A DNA stretch of 64,000 nucleotides from Paludibacteraceae bacterium (GCA_017517845.1 JAFWXW010000009.1:1-64000), one strand, 5' to 3'; shown: positions 24,947 to 35,926, counted from the first letter of the stretch. Notes: generated from the letters alone by a model not told the origin. Translations and numbers: made by a program.

Positions 24947-27900
24947 ATGAGAAAAATTTTACTTTTATTTACCGCCTTGTTGCTGTCGGTGACGGCAATG
25001 GCACACGATGTAGAAATAGATGGAATCTACTACAATTTAGATGAAGAGAATAAAATAGCTGAGGTTACATATAAAGGAGAAAGATTCGATGATTATTCTA
25101 ATGAATATATTGGTAGTATCACAATTCCATCTTCAATCAACTATAATAATGATACTTATAGTGTTACTTCTATAGGTAAAGAGGCATTCAAGTCTTGTAC
25201 AGAGTTGACTATGATTAATTTCCCTAATAGTATTACCTATATAGGTGATGGTGCATTCTATTTTTGTACTAGCATAACCTCTATTCAACTTCCTAATAGC
25301 ATAACTGACATAGGAAGTTCTGTATTCGAGGATTGTAGTGGTTTAAATTCGGTTACAATTGGCGATAAATTAAAAAGTATAGGTGATGAAACATTTTATG
25401 GTTGTAACAATTTAACTTCTGTTACTATTGGTCAAAATGTAGAAAGTATAGGTACAAAAGCCTTTTATGCATGTTACAGTTTAACTTCTATTACTATCCC
25501 AAACAGTGTTACTTCTATCGGAGACGAAGCTTTCGAAATATGTACTAGTCTAACCTCTGTAACTATATCTAATAATCTAAGTTCGATAGGTAGATGGGCT
25601 TTCTCTGGTTGTAGTGCTTTAACTTCAATTACAATTCCAAATAGCGTTACGTTTATAGGTGATGGTGTTTTCAAGGATACAGGTATCAGTAATAATAACT
25701 CAAATTGGGATAATGGTGTGTTATATATAGATAACTGTTTAATTGAAGCAAATAGTGATATAGTAAAAGGTTCTTATATTATAAAAGAAGGAACTAGAGT
25801 AATAACAAGTGACGCTTTTGCAGATTGTGTGGACTTGACTTCTGTTACTATTCCTAATAGTGTTACCTCTATAGGTCATCGTGCATTCAGTAGTTGTAAA
25901 GGCTTAACTTCTATTATTATTCCCAATAGTGTAACTTCTATAGGTGGCATGGCATTCTATAATTGTAGTGATTTAACCTCGGTAACTATAGGTGAAAATG
26001 TTGAAAGTATAGGGGCTGGTGCATTTTGGTCTTGTAAAGGAATAACTTCTATTACTATTCCTAATAGTGTAACTTCTATTGGTGCAGACGCTTTTAAAAG
26101 TTGTAAAGGTTTAACTACAGTTACTATTGGTGAAAGGGTAGAAAGTATACATATATGGGCGTTTACAGGGTGTGAAGGAGTGACTTCTGTGATTTGGAAT
26201 GCTAAGAATTATGCAGATATTAGTCAATCTCCTTTTTATTCTGCTAGATCAAATATAACCTCATTTACATTTGGCAATAAGGTAGAACTTATTCCTGCAT
26301 ATTTATGTGATGGTATGAGTAAACTTAATTCTATTACCATTCCTAACAGTGTTACATCTATAGGTCCTAGTGCATTTCGTGGTTGTACTGCTTTAACTTC
26401 GGTTTCTATTGGTGAGAAGGTTGAAATTATAGGTGAAAGAGCATTTGGTGACTGCAATATTTTAACATCAATTACAATTCCTAATAGTGTTATTTCGATA
26501 GGTGAAGAAGCATTCTACAATTGTAGCGATTTAACCTCGGTTAGTATTGGTGAGAAAGTAGAGAATATAGGACAATCAGCGTTTGAAGGTTGTAGTGCTT
26601 TAAACTCTGTTACTATACCTAATAGTGTTACCTCTATAGAAGAAAGTACGTTCGAGGAATGTAGTGGTTTAACTTCGGTTACTATTGGTGAAAAAGTTGA
26701 ATACATAGGTGATAGAGCATTCAGTAATTGCAGTAGTTTGACATCAATTACTATACCAAATAGTGTTACCTCAATAGGTTTACGAGCTTTTTACAGTTGT
26801 AGCGGTTTAACCTCGGTTAGTATTGGTGAGAATGTAGAGAATATAGGACAATCAGCATTCGAAGGTTGTAGTGACTTAACATCAATTACAATCCCTAATA
26901 GTGTCACTACTATAGGTGATTATGCGTTCAGTAATAGTAGCAGTTTATTATCTATTACATGGAATGCTAAGAATTGTACAAATTTTGAAGATGATATTTT
27001 CAAAAATACTTGCACGAATATAACTTCTTTTATATTGGGTGATAACGTAGAACATCTTCCTGCAAGGTTATGCTCAGGAATGAGTAAACTTACAGAAATT
27101 ACTATACCTGCTAGTGTTACTTCAATAGGTTCAGTAGCATTTAATAATTGCAGTGGTTTAACAAAAGTAAATTACTTAGGAACAACAGATGAATGGGCTA
27201 CAATTAATTTTGAAAGTTTTAATTCCAACCCTACTTACTATGCAAAAGATCTTTATATAAATAATGAGTTACTGACCGATCTAAAAATAACAACAGATGC
27301 CATAAAACAATATGCATTTTATAACTGCCAAAGTATTAAATCTATAGAAATAGGTAATAGTGTTACTTCTATAGGTGAATATGCATTCTTTGGTTGTAAC
27401 AACCTATCTTTGTTGGAATGGAATGCTAAAGACTGTGCAGACTTAGTAACTCCTATCGTTGGAGCAAGTTCTATTACTTTTGGTAATGAAGTAGAATATA
27501 TTCCTACAAATTTATGTTCAGGTTCTGATCGTTTAAAGGAAGTATATATTGGCAAAAGTGTTTCTTCTATAGGTGAAGAGGCGTTTTATGAATGTGAAAA
27601 TCTTAAAAGAGTTATAAATTCATCAGAACTTGACATAGTTAAGGGAGAAACTACTCATGGTTATGTTGCATATTATGCAGATGTAGTCGGAAGTAAGATA
27701 GAAGGGGATTTTATCTTTGATAATGATGATGTGATAGTTGCGTATATTGGTGATATTAATGCAACTGCAGTGGAAATTCCATTAAAAACGACTCAAATAT
27801 ATAATGATGTATTTAAAGATTGCAACAATTTAACTACAATTGTTTGGAATGCTAAAAATTGTGCAGACTTTAATGATAATGTTGAATCTCCTTTTTATAA

Positions 27901-29047
27901 TTCTCGTTCAAATATTACCTCATTTACCTTTGGTAATGAAGTAGAATATATTCCTGCACGTTTATGCTATGACATGAATAAACTTTCAGAGATTACTATA
28001 CCTAATAGTGTTACCTCAATAGGTTCAAGTGCATTTTTTCTTTGTGATTATTTAACCAAAGCAAACTACTTAGGTACTGTAGATCAATGGGCAGGTATTA
28101 GATTTGACGGTTGGTTCTCTAATCCTACTTATTACGCAAGAAATCTATATATTAATAATAAGTTATTAACTGATATAAAAATTACATCTGCAAATTCCAT
28201 TAAGGAACATACTTTTGTAAACTGTGCAAGTATTAAAACAATAGAAACAGGTAATAGTGTTACTTATATAGGTCTTAGAGCCTTTGAGAATTGTTTTGCA
28301 TTAACTTCAGTGATTATAGGTGAGAGCGTTAGAACCATTGATTATAATACTTTCGCTGGTTGTGATAAATTAAAGAAAGTAATAGCTTACCCTACTAGTG
28401 TACCAAATGTGTCTGAAAATTCATTTGCACACTACAATGCTGCTTTATATGTACCTTGTGATGTGTATGATGATTATTTCTTTGATGATGTATTCGGCAC
28501 ATTTAAGGTAACAGAATGTATTGCTGCAGAAGAAGTGGAAGCTCCAGAGATGGTAGAAATAGAAGTTGATGAAGACAACAATGCTATTGTAACTTGGCCT
28601 TCTACAGATGGTGCTAATAGTTATGAATTGGTTATTTCTAAAGATGACGAAGTTTTCTGTACATTGCTATTCAATGAAAATGGTCAATTAACTTCTATAG
28701 ATTTTGGAAAACGTTCTACTATGGTAGGATTCCAATTTACTGTAACAGGATTAGATGAAGAATCTAAATATAACTATCAAATGTCAGCTAAAGACGAAAA
28801 TTCTAATGAATTAAAGTCATATAATGGTACATTTACAACCAATGGTTATGAAGAAGGTACAGACATATTAGAAACTCTTTCTGATGCAAATATTACCATT
28901 TCTAATGGTCTTATCACTTGTTTAGATTCAGACTATCACATCTACGACACCGTAGGTCAAGATGTAACAAGCCTAAATGGTAGTTTACAATCTGGTATCT
29001 ATGTAGTAACAATAGGTGAGGACAAAGTAAAAGCAATGGTGAAATAA
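24947..29047 (+). CDS. Second giant BspA-like leucine-rich-repeat protein with T9SS type A sorting domain
   Basis: 1366 residues. The signal peptide is almost identical to that of the first LRR protein. About 45 tandem LRR_5 units follow, very regular in the first half (SITIPNSVTSIG.AF..C..LTSV). A fibronectin-III-like domain (about 1210-1310, NAIVTWPSTDGANSYELVI) and a type A sorting domain (IYDTVGQDVTSLNGSLQSG...) complete it. Two near-repeats with LGTTDEWATINF and LGTVDQWAGIRF mark larger internal duplications. The DNA of the LRR array is itself highly repetitive (units of about 69 bp), so copy number is probably variable. Function as adhesin is the family's usual role; the ligand is unknown. 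Confidence 0.9.
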   Translation: MRKILLLFTALLLSVTAMAHDVEIDGIYYNLDEENKIAEVTYKGERFDDYSNEYIGSITIPSSINYNNDTYSVTSIGKEAFKSCTELTMINFPNSITYIGDGAFYFCTSITSIQLPNSITDIGSSVFEDCSGLNSVTIGDKLKSIGDETFYGCNNLTSVTIGQNVESIGTKAFYACYSLTSITIPNSVTSIGDEAFEICTSLTSVTISNNLSSIGRWAFSGCSALTSITIPNSVTFIGDGVFKDTGISNNNSNWDNGVLYIDNCLIEANSDIVKGSYIIKEGTRVITSDAFADCVDLTSVTIPNSVTSIGHRAFSSCKGLTSIIIPNSVTSIGGMAFYNCSDLTSVTIGENVESIGAGAFWSCKGITSITIPNSVTSIGADAFKSCKGLTTVTIGERVESIHIWAFTGCEGVTSVIWNAKNYADISQSPFYSARSNITSFTFGNKVELIPAYLCDGMSKLNSITIPNSVTSIGPSAFRGCTALTSVSIGEKVEIIGERAFGDCNILTSITIPNSVISIGEEAFYNCSDLTSVSIGEKVENIGQSAFEGCSALNSVTIPNSVTSIEESTFEECSGLTSVTIGEKVEYIGDRAFSNCSSLTSITIPNSVTSIGLRAFYSCSGLTSVSIGENVENIGQSAFEGCSDLTSITIPNSVTTIGDYAFSNSSSLLSITWNAKNCTNFEDDIFKNTCTNITSFILGDNVEHLPARLCSGMSKLTEITIPASVTSIGSVAFNNCSGLTKVNYLGTTDEWATINFESFNSNPTYYAKDLYINNELLTDLKITTDAIKQYAFYNCQSIKSIEIGNSVTSIGEYAFFGCNNLSLLEWNAKDCADLVTPIVGASSITFGNEVEYIPTNLCSGSDRLKEVYIGKSVSSIGEEAFYECENLKRVINSSELDIVKGETTHGYVAYYADVVGSKIEGDFIFDNDDVIVAYIGDINATAVEIPLKTTQIYNDVFKDCNNLTTIVWNAKNCADFNDNVESPFYNSRSNITSFTFGNEVEYIPARLCYDMNKLSEITIPNSVTSIGSSAFFLCDYLTKANYLGTVDQWAGIRFDGWFSNPTYYARNLYINNKLLTDIKITSANSIKEHTFVNCASIKTIETGNSVTYIGLRAFENCFALTSVIIGESVRTIDYNTFAGCDKLKKVIAYPTSVPNVSENSFAHYNAALYVPCDVYDDYFFDDVFGTFKVTECIAAEEVEAPEMVEIEVDEDNNAIVTWPSTDGANSYELVISKDDEVFCTLLFNENGQLTSIDFGKRSTMVGFQFTVTGLDEESKYNYQMSAKDENSNELKSYNGTFTTNGYEEGTDILETLSDANITISNGLITCLDSDYHIYDTVGQDVTSLNGSLQSGIYVVTIGEDKVKAMVK
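25150..27150 (+). repeat. Tandem approximately 69-bp DNA repeats encoding LRR_5 units
   Basis: Units are built around CTAATAGTGTTAC(C/T)TC(T/A)ATAGGT and repeat nearly in register, in frame, with alternating variants (NSVTSIG and GEKVENIG types). Boundaries are approximate. Confidence 0.8.
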
Positions 29048-29069
29048 TAGTAACCATTACTACAAACTA

Positions 29070-29114
29070 AATCCCCTCGGCACTTCAGGCATTGCTTTTG
29101 TGACCGAGGGGATT
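29070..29114. terminator. Bidirectional terminator between LRR gene 2 and groEL
   Basis: AATCCCCTCGG pairs with CCGAGGGGATT (11 bp). The loop shares GGCACTTC with the hairpin at 23674. It lies between convergent genes and could end both transcripts. Confidence 0.75.
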
Positions 29115-29142
29115 ACTTATTTTAGAAATATGGACTTTTAGA

Positions 29143-30783
<1,641 letters not shown>

Positions 30784-30800
30784 TTAATTGTTTAATGTTT

Positions 30801-31073
30801 TTAAATGATTGCCAAAATGTCACTTTGACGCATGATTAAATATTTTTCACCTTCTAGTTCTATTTCTGTGCCAGCATATTTGCCATATAGAACCATATCA
30901 CCTGTTTTTACTACCATTTCTTCATCTTTTGTGCCATTGCCAACTGCAATAACTTCACCTCTAAGTGGTTTTTCCTTTGCTGAATCTGGTAAGATGATAC
31001 CGCACGCTGTTTTTTCTTCTGATGCAGCAGGTTTGATTAAAACTCTGTCTGCCAATGGTTTAATGTTAATCAT
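30801..31073 (-). CDS. groES: Co-chaperonin GroES (10 kDa)
   Basis: Lid of the GroEL chamber. The 90-residue length is right. The opening [14 protein letters not shown], the mobile loop around [18 protein letters not shown] (about 18-36) and [15 protein letters not shown] at the end are typical. groEL follows after 23 bp. The 5' region (31074-31160) carries a 14-bp palindrome AGGAATTAATTCCT and a consensus sigma-54 promoter. Confidence 0.96.
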   Translation of the reverse strand: MINIKPLADRVLIKPAASEEKTACGIILPDSAKEKPLRGEVIAVGNGTKDEEMVVKTGDMVLYGKYAGTEIELEGEKYLIMRQSDILAII

Positions 31074-31141
31074 ATTGTATAAATTTTAATTGTTGTTTTA
31101 TTAATTAGGAATTAATTCCTATTCTAATTTACATTAATTAC

Positions 31142-31157
31142 TGCAAAATCCGTGCCA
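31142..31157 (-). promoter_or_regulatory. Sigma-54 promoter upstream of groES
   Basis: The minus strand reads TGGCACG-GATT-TTGCA, the full -24/-12 consensus (TGGCACG N4 TTGCW). Transcription would start near 31131, about 58 bases before the groES ATG. Expected activators belong to the AAA+ family; one is encoded at 32757-33923. Confidence 0.7.
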
Positions 31158-31181
31158 GTTTAACTCCTAACCCCTAACTAC

Positions 31182-31217
31182 AAAAAAAGCCAACTATTAA
31201 ACAATAGTCAGCTTTTT
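31182..31217 (-). terminator. Terminator after secG
   Basis: On the minus strand AAAAGCTGACTATT pairs with AATAGTTGGCTTTT (two G-U pairs that suit only this strand), followed by a T run. Confidence 0.85.
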
Positions 31218-31236
31218 GTATCTTTGTTGTTGAAAA

Positions 31237-31572
31237 TTATTCTGCTACTGGAGCGATAGGAGAGACTGGAGCTTCTTCTGCAGAAGGCACTGAGATAGGA
31301 GCAGAAGTTTCTTCTATTTTATTTTTTAGAGTGTCTTCATTAGCACTGCCTCTGTCATAAAATGCAACAGATACAATAGATAAAACAACTAGGATAGCAG
31401 CTAGTGTCCATGTTGCTTTTTCTAGGAAATCAGTGGTTTTACGAACACCCATAACATTGTTAGAACTTTCAAAACCAGAAGCTAAACCACTACCTTTAGA
31501 TTTTTGAACTATTACGATAAGTACTAAAAGGATAGCAACTAAAATGGCTAATGATACGATGATAATGTACAT
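31237..31572 (-). CDS. secG: Preprotein translocase subunit SecG
   Basis: Small membrane subunit of the SecYEG channel. The 111-residue protein has two membrane segments (about 3-22, IIIVSLAILVAILLVLIVIV, and about 52-72, ATWTLAAILVVLSIVSVAF). Between them is the SecG loop QKSKGSGLASGFES...GVRKTTDFLEKATW. A Glu/Pro/Ala-rich C-terminal tail is normal for Bacteroidota SecG. It is 4 bp after the TPR gene and ends the lptE operon at the terminator 31182-31217. Confidence 0.92.
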   Translation of the reverse strand: MYIIIVSLAILVAILLVLIVIVQKSKGSGLASGFESSNNVMGVRKTTDFLEKATWTLAAILVVLSIVSVAFYDRGSANEDTLKNKIEETSAPISVPSAEEAPVSPIAPVAE

Positions 31573-31576
31573 ATTT

Positions 31577-32167
31577 TTAATTATTAGTTATTAATTTATC
31601 TATTTTTTCTATTTGGTCTGCAAAGTAACGATTTTTTTCTGGAAATTTCAAATTTAATTTCTCAAAAATACGTTTTGCCTTGTCATATTGTTTCTGTCTG
31701 ATATAAATTTTGGCTAAACTTTCTGTAAAAATGCTTTCGCTTATATCTTCTTCCTCCAAAATAGGTTCGTTTTTTGGACTGTCTGACATTGAACTTATTG
31801 GACCAATTTTGGGGTTAGATTCTATAAATTTGTCTATCAATGACTGACCTTTGAATAGGTTTGTATTTTCGTTTGCAGGAATATCTTCTAAACGATACCC
31901 AGTGGTTTGTGAGATTTCTTGATGTTTAACCTCTGGTTTTAGATAAATAATGTCGTGGAGTCTTTCTCTAGAATATACAGAAAGTGCTATTTTCTTTAAT
32001 TTATTGTTGAATTTTAAATCTTCTCTGTCTGCAAGTGCTTTTAGGTATAATATGGCCATAGACGAACAATATGGGTATTGCTCGTATAGTTGTTCCACAT
32101 CATAAATATCTGCTTGAGAAATACTCTGTGGATTTTGTAAATATTTAATTAACTCTTTACTAGTCAT
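31577..32167 (-). CDS. TPR-like protein in the lptE-secG operon
   Basis: 196 residues with no signal peptide or membrane segment. The N-terminus (LIKYLQNPQSISQADIYDVEQLYEQYPYCSSMAILYLKAL) and the C-terminus (ESLAKIYIRQKQYDKAKRIFEKLNLKFPEKN) are helical and resemble tetratricopeptide units; the middle is charged and probably disordered. Proteins of this type between lptE and secG are common in Bacteroidales, but their function is not established. A composite repeat separates it from lptE. Confidence 0.7.
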   Translation of the reverse strand: MTSKELIKYLQNPQSISQADIYDVEQLYEQYPYCSSMAILYLKALADREDLKFNNKLKKIALSVYSRERLHDIIYLKPEVKHQEISQTTGYRLEDIPANENTNLFKGQSLIDKFIESNPKIGPISSMSDSPKNEPILEEEDISESIFTESLAKIYIRQKQYDKAKRIFEKLNLKFPEKNRYFADQIEKIDKLITNN

Positions 32168-32259
32168 AACTCCAAATTACTCGCTACGCTCATGATTGTT
32201 GGCTGTACTCTTAACTCCTCACTCCTAACTCCTCACTCCTAACTCCTAACTCCTAACTA
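32168..32259 (-). repeat. Composite intergenic repeat, copy 3 (between lptE and TPR gene)
   Basis: Read on the minus strand, the lptE stop TAG is followed by about six TTAGGAG/TGAGGAG units. A short tail follows: GTACAGCCAACAATCATGAGCGTAGCGAGTAATT. The tail's middle part is missing in this copy. Confidence 0.85.
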
Positions 32260-32760
32260 CCAATTTGCAACCGTGTCATTATAAATGTGATCACAAATTT
32301 CTTCTACTAACTCTTCTATCAGTTGGTCTTGAACATCGGTAATCAACTGACTACTATCAAAGTTTCTATAAGCAGAATAACTGCGTTCAAAGTCCTCCTC
32401 ATGATTGGTATTGTTTGTGTAACGAACTTTTACCCTAAGTGTAAGACGTGTTTCTGCAGAGGAAGCATTGGAAGTGACAGCCATAGGTGCAATGTCATAA
32501 CCAACAATTTCACCCTCTATCTCCAAATCTCCATTGGCCTCTACTAGTTCTAGTCGTGTTTGTTTGGTATAAATATCCTTTAAACCCTCATTAAATGTGC
32601 TAGCAAGTGGGGCATAAACCATAGCTGCTTGGTTTGTAAAGTCTTTTACAGCAATGGTTTTAATAATGTCATAATTTATAACTGTACCATTAAATTTGTA
32701 TGAAATAGTACAAGAAATGAGACAAAGTGTGCTTATAATGGTGATTAAAAATTTTTTCAT
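32257..32760 (-). CDS. lptE: LptE family lipopolysaccharide-assembly lipoprotein
   Basis: Outer-membrane lipoprotein expected to plug LptD during LPS insertion. The 167-residue protein has a lipoprotein signal MKKFLITIISTLCLISC. The family body includes YKFNGTVINYDIIKTIAVKDFTNQA, LASTFNEGLKDIYTKQTRLELV, DLEIEGEIVGYDIAPMAV and a C-terminal ELVEEICDHIYNDTVANW helix. Order with the upstream sigma-54 activator and downstream TPR and secG genes is the usual Bacteroidales arrangement. The start overlaps the activator's stop by 4 bp. Its TAG stop merges with the TTAGGAG repeat. Confidence 0.88.
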   Translation of the reverse strand: MKKFLITIISTLCLISCTISYKFNGTVINYDIIKTIAVKDFTNQAAMVYAPLASTFNEGLKDIYTKQTRLELVEANGDLEIEGEIVGYDIAPMAVTSNASSAETRLTLRVKVRYTNNTNHEEDFERSYSAYRNFDSSQLITDVQDQLIEELVEEICDHIYNDTVANW

Positions 32761-33923
32761 TCTTCCAATCCGTATTCTTTAATTTTTCTATATAGTGTTC
32801 TAATAGACATTTTTAATTCTAGTGCAGCTAATTCCTTTTTGCCTCCGTGTTTTTTGAGTGCTTTTTTGATTAATTCTTTTTGTATATCATCAACAGAAGG
32901 GGTAGGTTGGTCACTAAATTCCACCTCTATGGCATCTGAGTGTGCTGGCAGAGCACTAATAGGAGTTTTAATAACACTTCCTCTATTTTCTAGAATTTCA
33001 TTGACTGTTTGTTTAAGGTTTTCTATTTCCTTTTTCATTTCCAACATAGCCTTAAACAACATTTCTGGGTCTGGATTGAATGCACTCTGTGTCCCTTTAC
33101 CTTTTATGTGTAGAGGTAATCTGCTGTGTGGTTCATCTGGAAGATAATATAAAAGTGTTTCTCCACTTATAAATGGTTCTGTCTCGATGGCAGAAATTTG
33201 CTCTGCAATATTTTTTAATTGTCTAATATTTCCTCTCCAATAATAGTTGCCTAATTCCTTAACAGCTTCTTCTGAGAGTTTTATACATGGACGTTGGTAT
33301 TTTATGGAAAAATCACTAGCAAACTTATTGAAAAGAGGTAAAATATCTTCTTTTCTGTTTCTCAATGCTGGAATTTCTATGTGAGTAGCATTAAGTCTAT
33401 AATAAAGGTCTTCTCTAAATTTACCTTGCTCTATGGCATTGTTTATGTTTACATTTGTTGCTGCTATGATACGAACATTTGTCTTTTGGACCTTAGAAGA
33501 ACCTACCTTAATAAATTCTCCCGTTTCTAGAATTCTCAGCAGTCTAGCCTGAGTGGCAAGTGGAAGTTCGCCCACTTCATCTAGGAAAATTGTACCTCCG
33601 TTGGCTTCTTCAAAATATCCTTTTCTGTCTGTCAATGCTCCTGTAAATGACCCTTTTTCGTGACCAAATAATTCAGAGTCAATGGTACCTTCTGGAATAG
33701 CACCACAGTTTACTGCAATATATTTTTCGTGTTTTCTTTGGCTATATTGGTGTATGATTTTTGGGAAATTTTCTTTCCCCACACCGCTTTCGCCTGTTAT
33801 AAGCACAGAAAGGTCTGTTGGTGCTACTTGTACAGCAACATTTATGGCGTGTAGGAACTCAGGATTGTTTCCTATTATACCAAATTTATTTTTTATTTGT
33901 TGAAGTTCTGAATTAGGTAACAT
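32757..33923 (-). CDS. Sigma-54-dependent transcriptional activator (AAA+, no receiver domain)
   Basis: The 388-residue enhancer-binding protein has no N-terminal response-regulator domain: the AAA+ domain starts almost at once. Walker A is GESGVGKE (about 43-50), the sigma-54 contact loop GSFTGA (about 92-97, the GAFTGA motif with Ser) and Walker B GGTIFLDEVGEL (about 109-120). The arginine finger region FREDLYYRLN is present. A Fis-type helix-turn-helix (ELAALELKMSIRTLYRKIKEYG) closes the protein. Without a receiver, activity may be set by level or by partner proteins. A sigma-54 promoter lies in front of groES 1.6 kb downstream. It overlaps pdxA by 1 base. Confidence 0.9.
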   Translation of the reverse strand: MLPNSELQQIKNKFGIIGNNPEFLHAINVAVQVAPTDLSVLITGESGVGKENFPKIIHQYSQRKHEKYIAVNCGAIPEGTIDSELFGHEKGSFTGALTDRKGYFEEANGGTIFLDEVGELPLATQARLLRILETGEFIKVGSSKVQKTNVRIIAATNVNINNAIEQGKFREDLYYRLNATHIEIPALRNRKEDILPLFNKFASDFSIKYQRPCIKLSEEAVKELGNYYWRGNIRQLKNIAEQISAIETEPFISGETLLYYLPDEPHSRLPLHIKGKGTQSAFNPDPEMLFKAMLEMKKEIENLKQTVNEILENRGSVIKTPISALPAHSDAIEVEFSDQPTPSVDDIQKELIKKALKKHGGKKELAALELKMSIRTLYRKIKEYGLEE

Positions 33924-34921
33924 TATTTATTTTCTCTGTTCTTATATATATCTAGTGCCATATATAATGCCTGACGGAATGAATTTTCACTTGCCATATT
34001 TTTCCCTGCCAAGTCGTATGCAGTGCCGTGGTCTGGAGAAGTACGTACAACAGATAGTCCTGCTGTGAAGTTTACTCCATTGTCCATGGCAATGGTTTTG
34101 AATGGAATGAGACCTTGGTCATGGTACATGGCCAAAATACCGTCGTAATGTGCGTGCCCATTTGAACCAAAGAAGCCATCTGCAGGGAGTGGACCGAAAC
34201 AGATAATTCCTTCGTCTAGAGCTTGTTTTACAGCAGGGAAGATGATTTCTTCTTCTTCTTTACCAATAACTCCTTTGTCTCCAGCATGAGGGTTTAGGCC
34301 TAATACTGCTATTCTAGGTTTGAAAATTCCAAAGTCTTCTATCAAAGATTTATTGAATTGTTTTATCTTTTTCAATATGTTTTCTTGTGTTAGGCAAGAT
34401 GAGATTTTACTTACAGGTACGTGTCCTGTTGCCACTGCTATTCTCAAACTTTCATTGGCCAAAATCATCAAAGCATCACCTTTTTCTCCAAATAAACTTT
34501 CTAGATATTCGGTATGTCCTGGAAAACTGAAATTATTGGACTGAATATTATTTTTGTTTATAGGTGCAGTAACCAAAACATCTATTTTGCCATCTTTGAG
34601 GTCTTTGGTGGCCTTTTCTAATGCTTTAAAAGCTGCATCTCCTGCTTGTGGAGTAGAAAATCCCACCTCTACTTTAATCTCATCATTACAGCAATTAATG
34701 ATATTTGCTCTCTTTTCTAATGCTTCTTCTGGTTTATTAATTAGGTTTAAATTAATATTCAGATTTAGCATCTTTCTATGATATGCAGCCACTTTTGGTG
34801 AACCATATATGATAGGTGTGCACAATTCAGAAATTCTATTATCTTCTAGTGTCTTTAGAATAACTTCGTATGAAATTCCGTTTATATCGCCTTGGGTAAT
34901 ACCTACTTTAATTTTGCTCAT
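33923..34921 (-). CDS. pdxA: 4-hydroxythreonine-4-phosphate dehydrogenase
   Basis: Oxidises 4-phosphohydroxy-L-threonine in the DXP-dependent pyridoxal phosphate pathway. ATG 34921 (MSKIKVGITQGDINGISYEV) is preferred over the TTG three codons earlier. The length, about 332 residues, is normal. The metal ligands and active-site motifs are visible: FPGHTEYLE (about 130), LNPHAGDKGVIGKEE (about 212), YHDQGLIPFK (about 269) and RTSPDHGTAYDLAGK (about 295). The gene starts within the upstream DUF4837 gene (14-bp overlap) and ends against the sigma-54 activator gene. Confidence 0.93.
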   Translation of the reverse strand: MSKIKVGITQGDINGISYEVILKTLEDNRISELCTPIIYGSPKVAAYHRKMLNLNINLNLINKPEEALEKRANIINCCNDEIKVEVGFSTPQAGDAAFKALEKATKDLKDGKIDVLVTAPINKNNIQSNNFSFPGHTEYLESLFGEKGDALMILANESLRIAVATGHVPVSKISSCLTQENILKKIKQFNKSLIEDFGIFKPRIAVLGLNPHAGDKGVIGKEEEEIIFPAVKQALDEGIICFGPLPADGFFGSNGHAHYDGILAMYHDQGLIPFKTIAMDNGVNFTAGLSVVRTSPDHGTAYDLAGKNMASENSFRQALYMALDIYKNRENK

Positions 34922-35903
34922 CTTTTTCAAATTTTATAGTATATAAAACAGATTCTAAACTTCTTAAAACATTACGTTTGTTGTTGCCTGGAGAATAAAC
35001 GAAGCATTCTGCTGTAATAATTCTTTGGTTTTCTTCATCTAAACAACTAATGCTCACGAATGGTCCTCCCATGAAATCTCCTATAACAGTCCATAGTCCA
35101 CGCATTTCTGCTGCAAATAGACCATTTTCTAGGGCAGTATGCTTTACTATAGGTGGTTCATATTTGTATTCAGTACCCATATATGAACCATCAGAAGGTC
35201 CAGGCACGTGTATCATCATAACAGAATCTCTTTTATATGATAAATATTCTTTTGTAAATGTGTTTTTGTCTGTATATGGATAACTATAGATTACTATATT
35301 TTGGTTTACATTAATATTAGAATTTGAAATCCACATAAAGTTATCTTCTTCTTTTATCTTATTAAGCCCTTTAGGAATAACCATATCAATTCCAAATTTT
35401 TCTTTTACTTTTTCTCCTACTTCTCTTTCTCTGTAGTGTCTTTGGTGTTTAATGGCACGATCTCTTTCTGCTTTAATAAAATAATTCAAAATATCTTCAC
35501 CATGGTCAGCAATGGCTTTTCTTACTCCTTCTTTTGTTGGTCCATTAATTTCTATAATGGATTGTGGGGTGGAGTAACGGTCTTTTGATGTTTTTATCTT
35601 ATTATGTGAATATTTGTGTCCAACATTGATTATAATAATATTTCTAGCAGGTTTTATTAGGTTTGTGAAACCACTATGTGGTGTTGTTGAAATATTAAAA
35701 TGAGGTTCTGATTGTGGAAGACAAGGCACATCTCTGTCCAATAATCTAAAAATAGAGTCTCCAACAGCAGATTTTGCTATGCTGTCATCTATTACCACTA
35801 ATATTTCTCCTGCCATACCTGTGGCATTTGGTAGTGTGATGCCACCGCTGTTACAACTAGTTAAACCTATTAATATTGCTGCTATGTATAATATCTTTTT
35901 CAT
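34908..35903 (-). CDS. DUF4837 family lipoprotein
   Basis: 331 residues with a lipoprotein signal MKKILYIAAILIGLTSC followed by NSGGITLPNATGMAGEILVVID, which marks the DUF4837 family. Function is not established; the family is restricted to Bacteroidota and is predicted to face the periplasm or cell surface. Visible conserved stretches include FTNLIKPARNIIIINVG and MRGLWTVIGDFMGGPFVSISCLDEENQRIITAECFVYSPGNNKRN. It lies between rlmN and pdxA, with 14-bp overlap to pdxA; a composite repeat separates it from rlmN. Confidence 0.85.
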   Translation of the reverse strand: MKKILYIAAILIGLTSCNSGGITLPNATGMAGEILVVIDDSIAKSAVGDSIFRLLDRDVPCLPQSEPHFNISTTPHSGFTNLIKPARNIIIINVGHKYSHNKIKTSKDRYSTPQSIIEINGPTKEGVRKAIADHGEDILNYFIKAERDRAIKHQRHYREREVGEKVKEKFGIDMVIPKGLNKIKEEDNFMWISNSNINVNQNIVIYSYPYTDKNTFTKEYLSYKRDSVMMIHVPGPSDGSYMGTEYKYEPPIVKHTALENGLFAAEMRGLWTVIGDFMGGPFVSISCLDEENQRIITAECFVYSPGNNKRNVLRSLESVLYTIKFEKDEQN

Positions 35904-35926
35904 GTTTTTTTATTTAGGTGCACACC

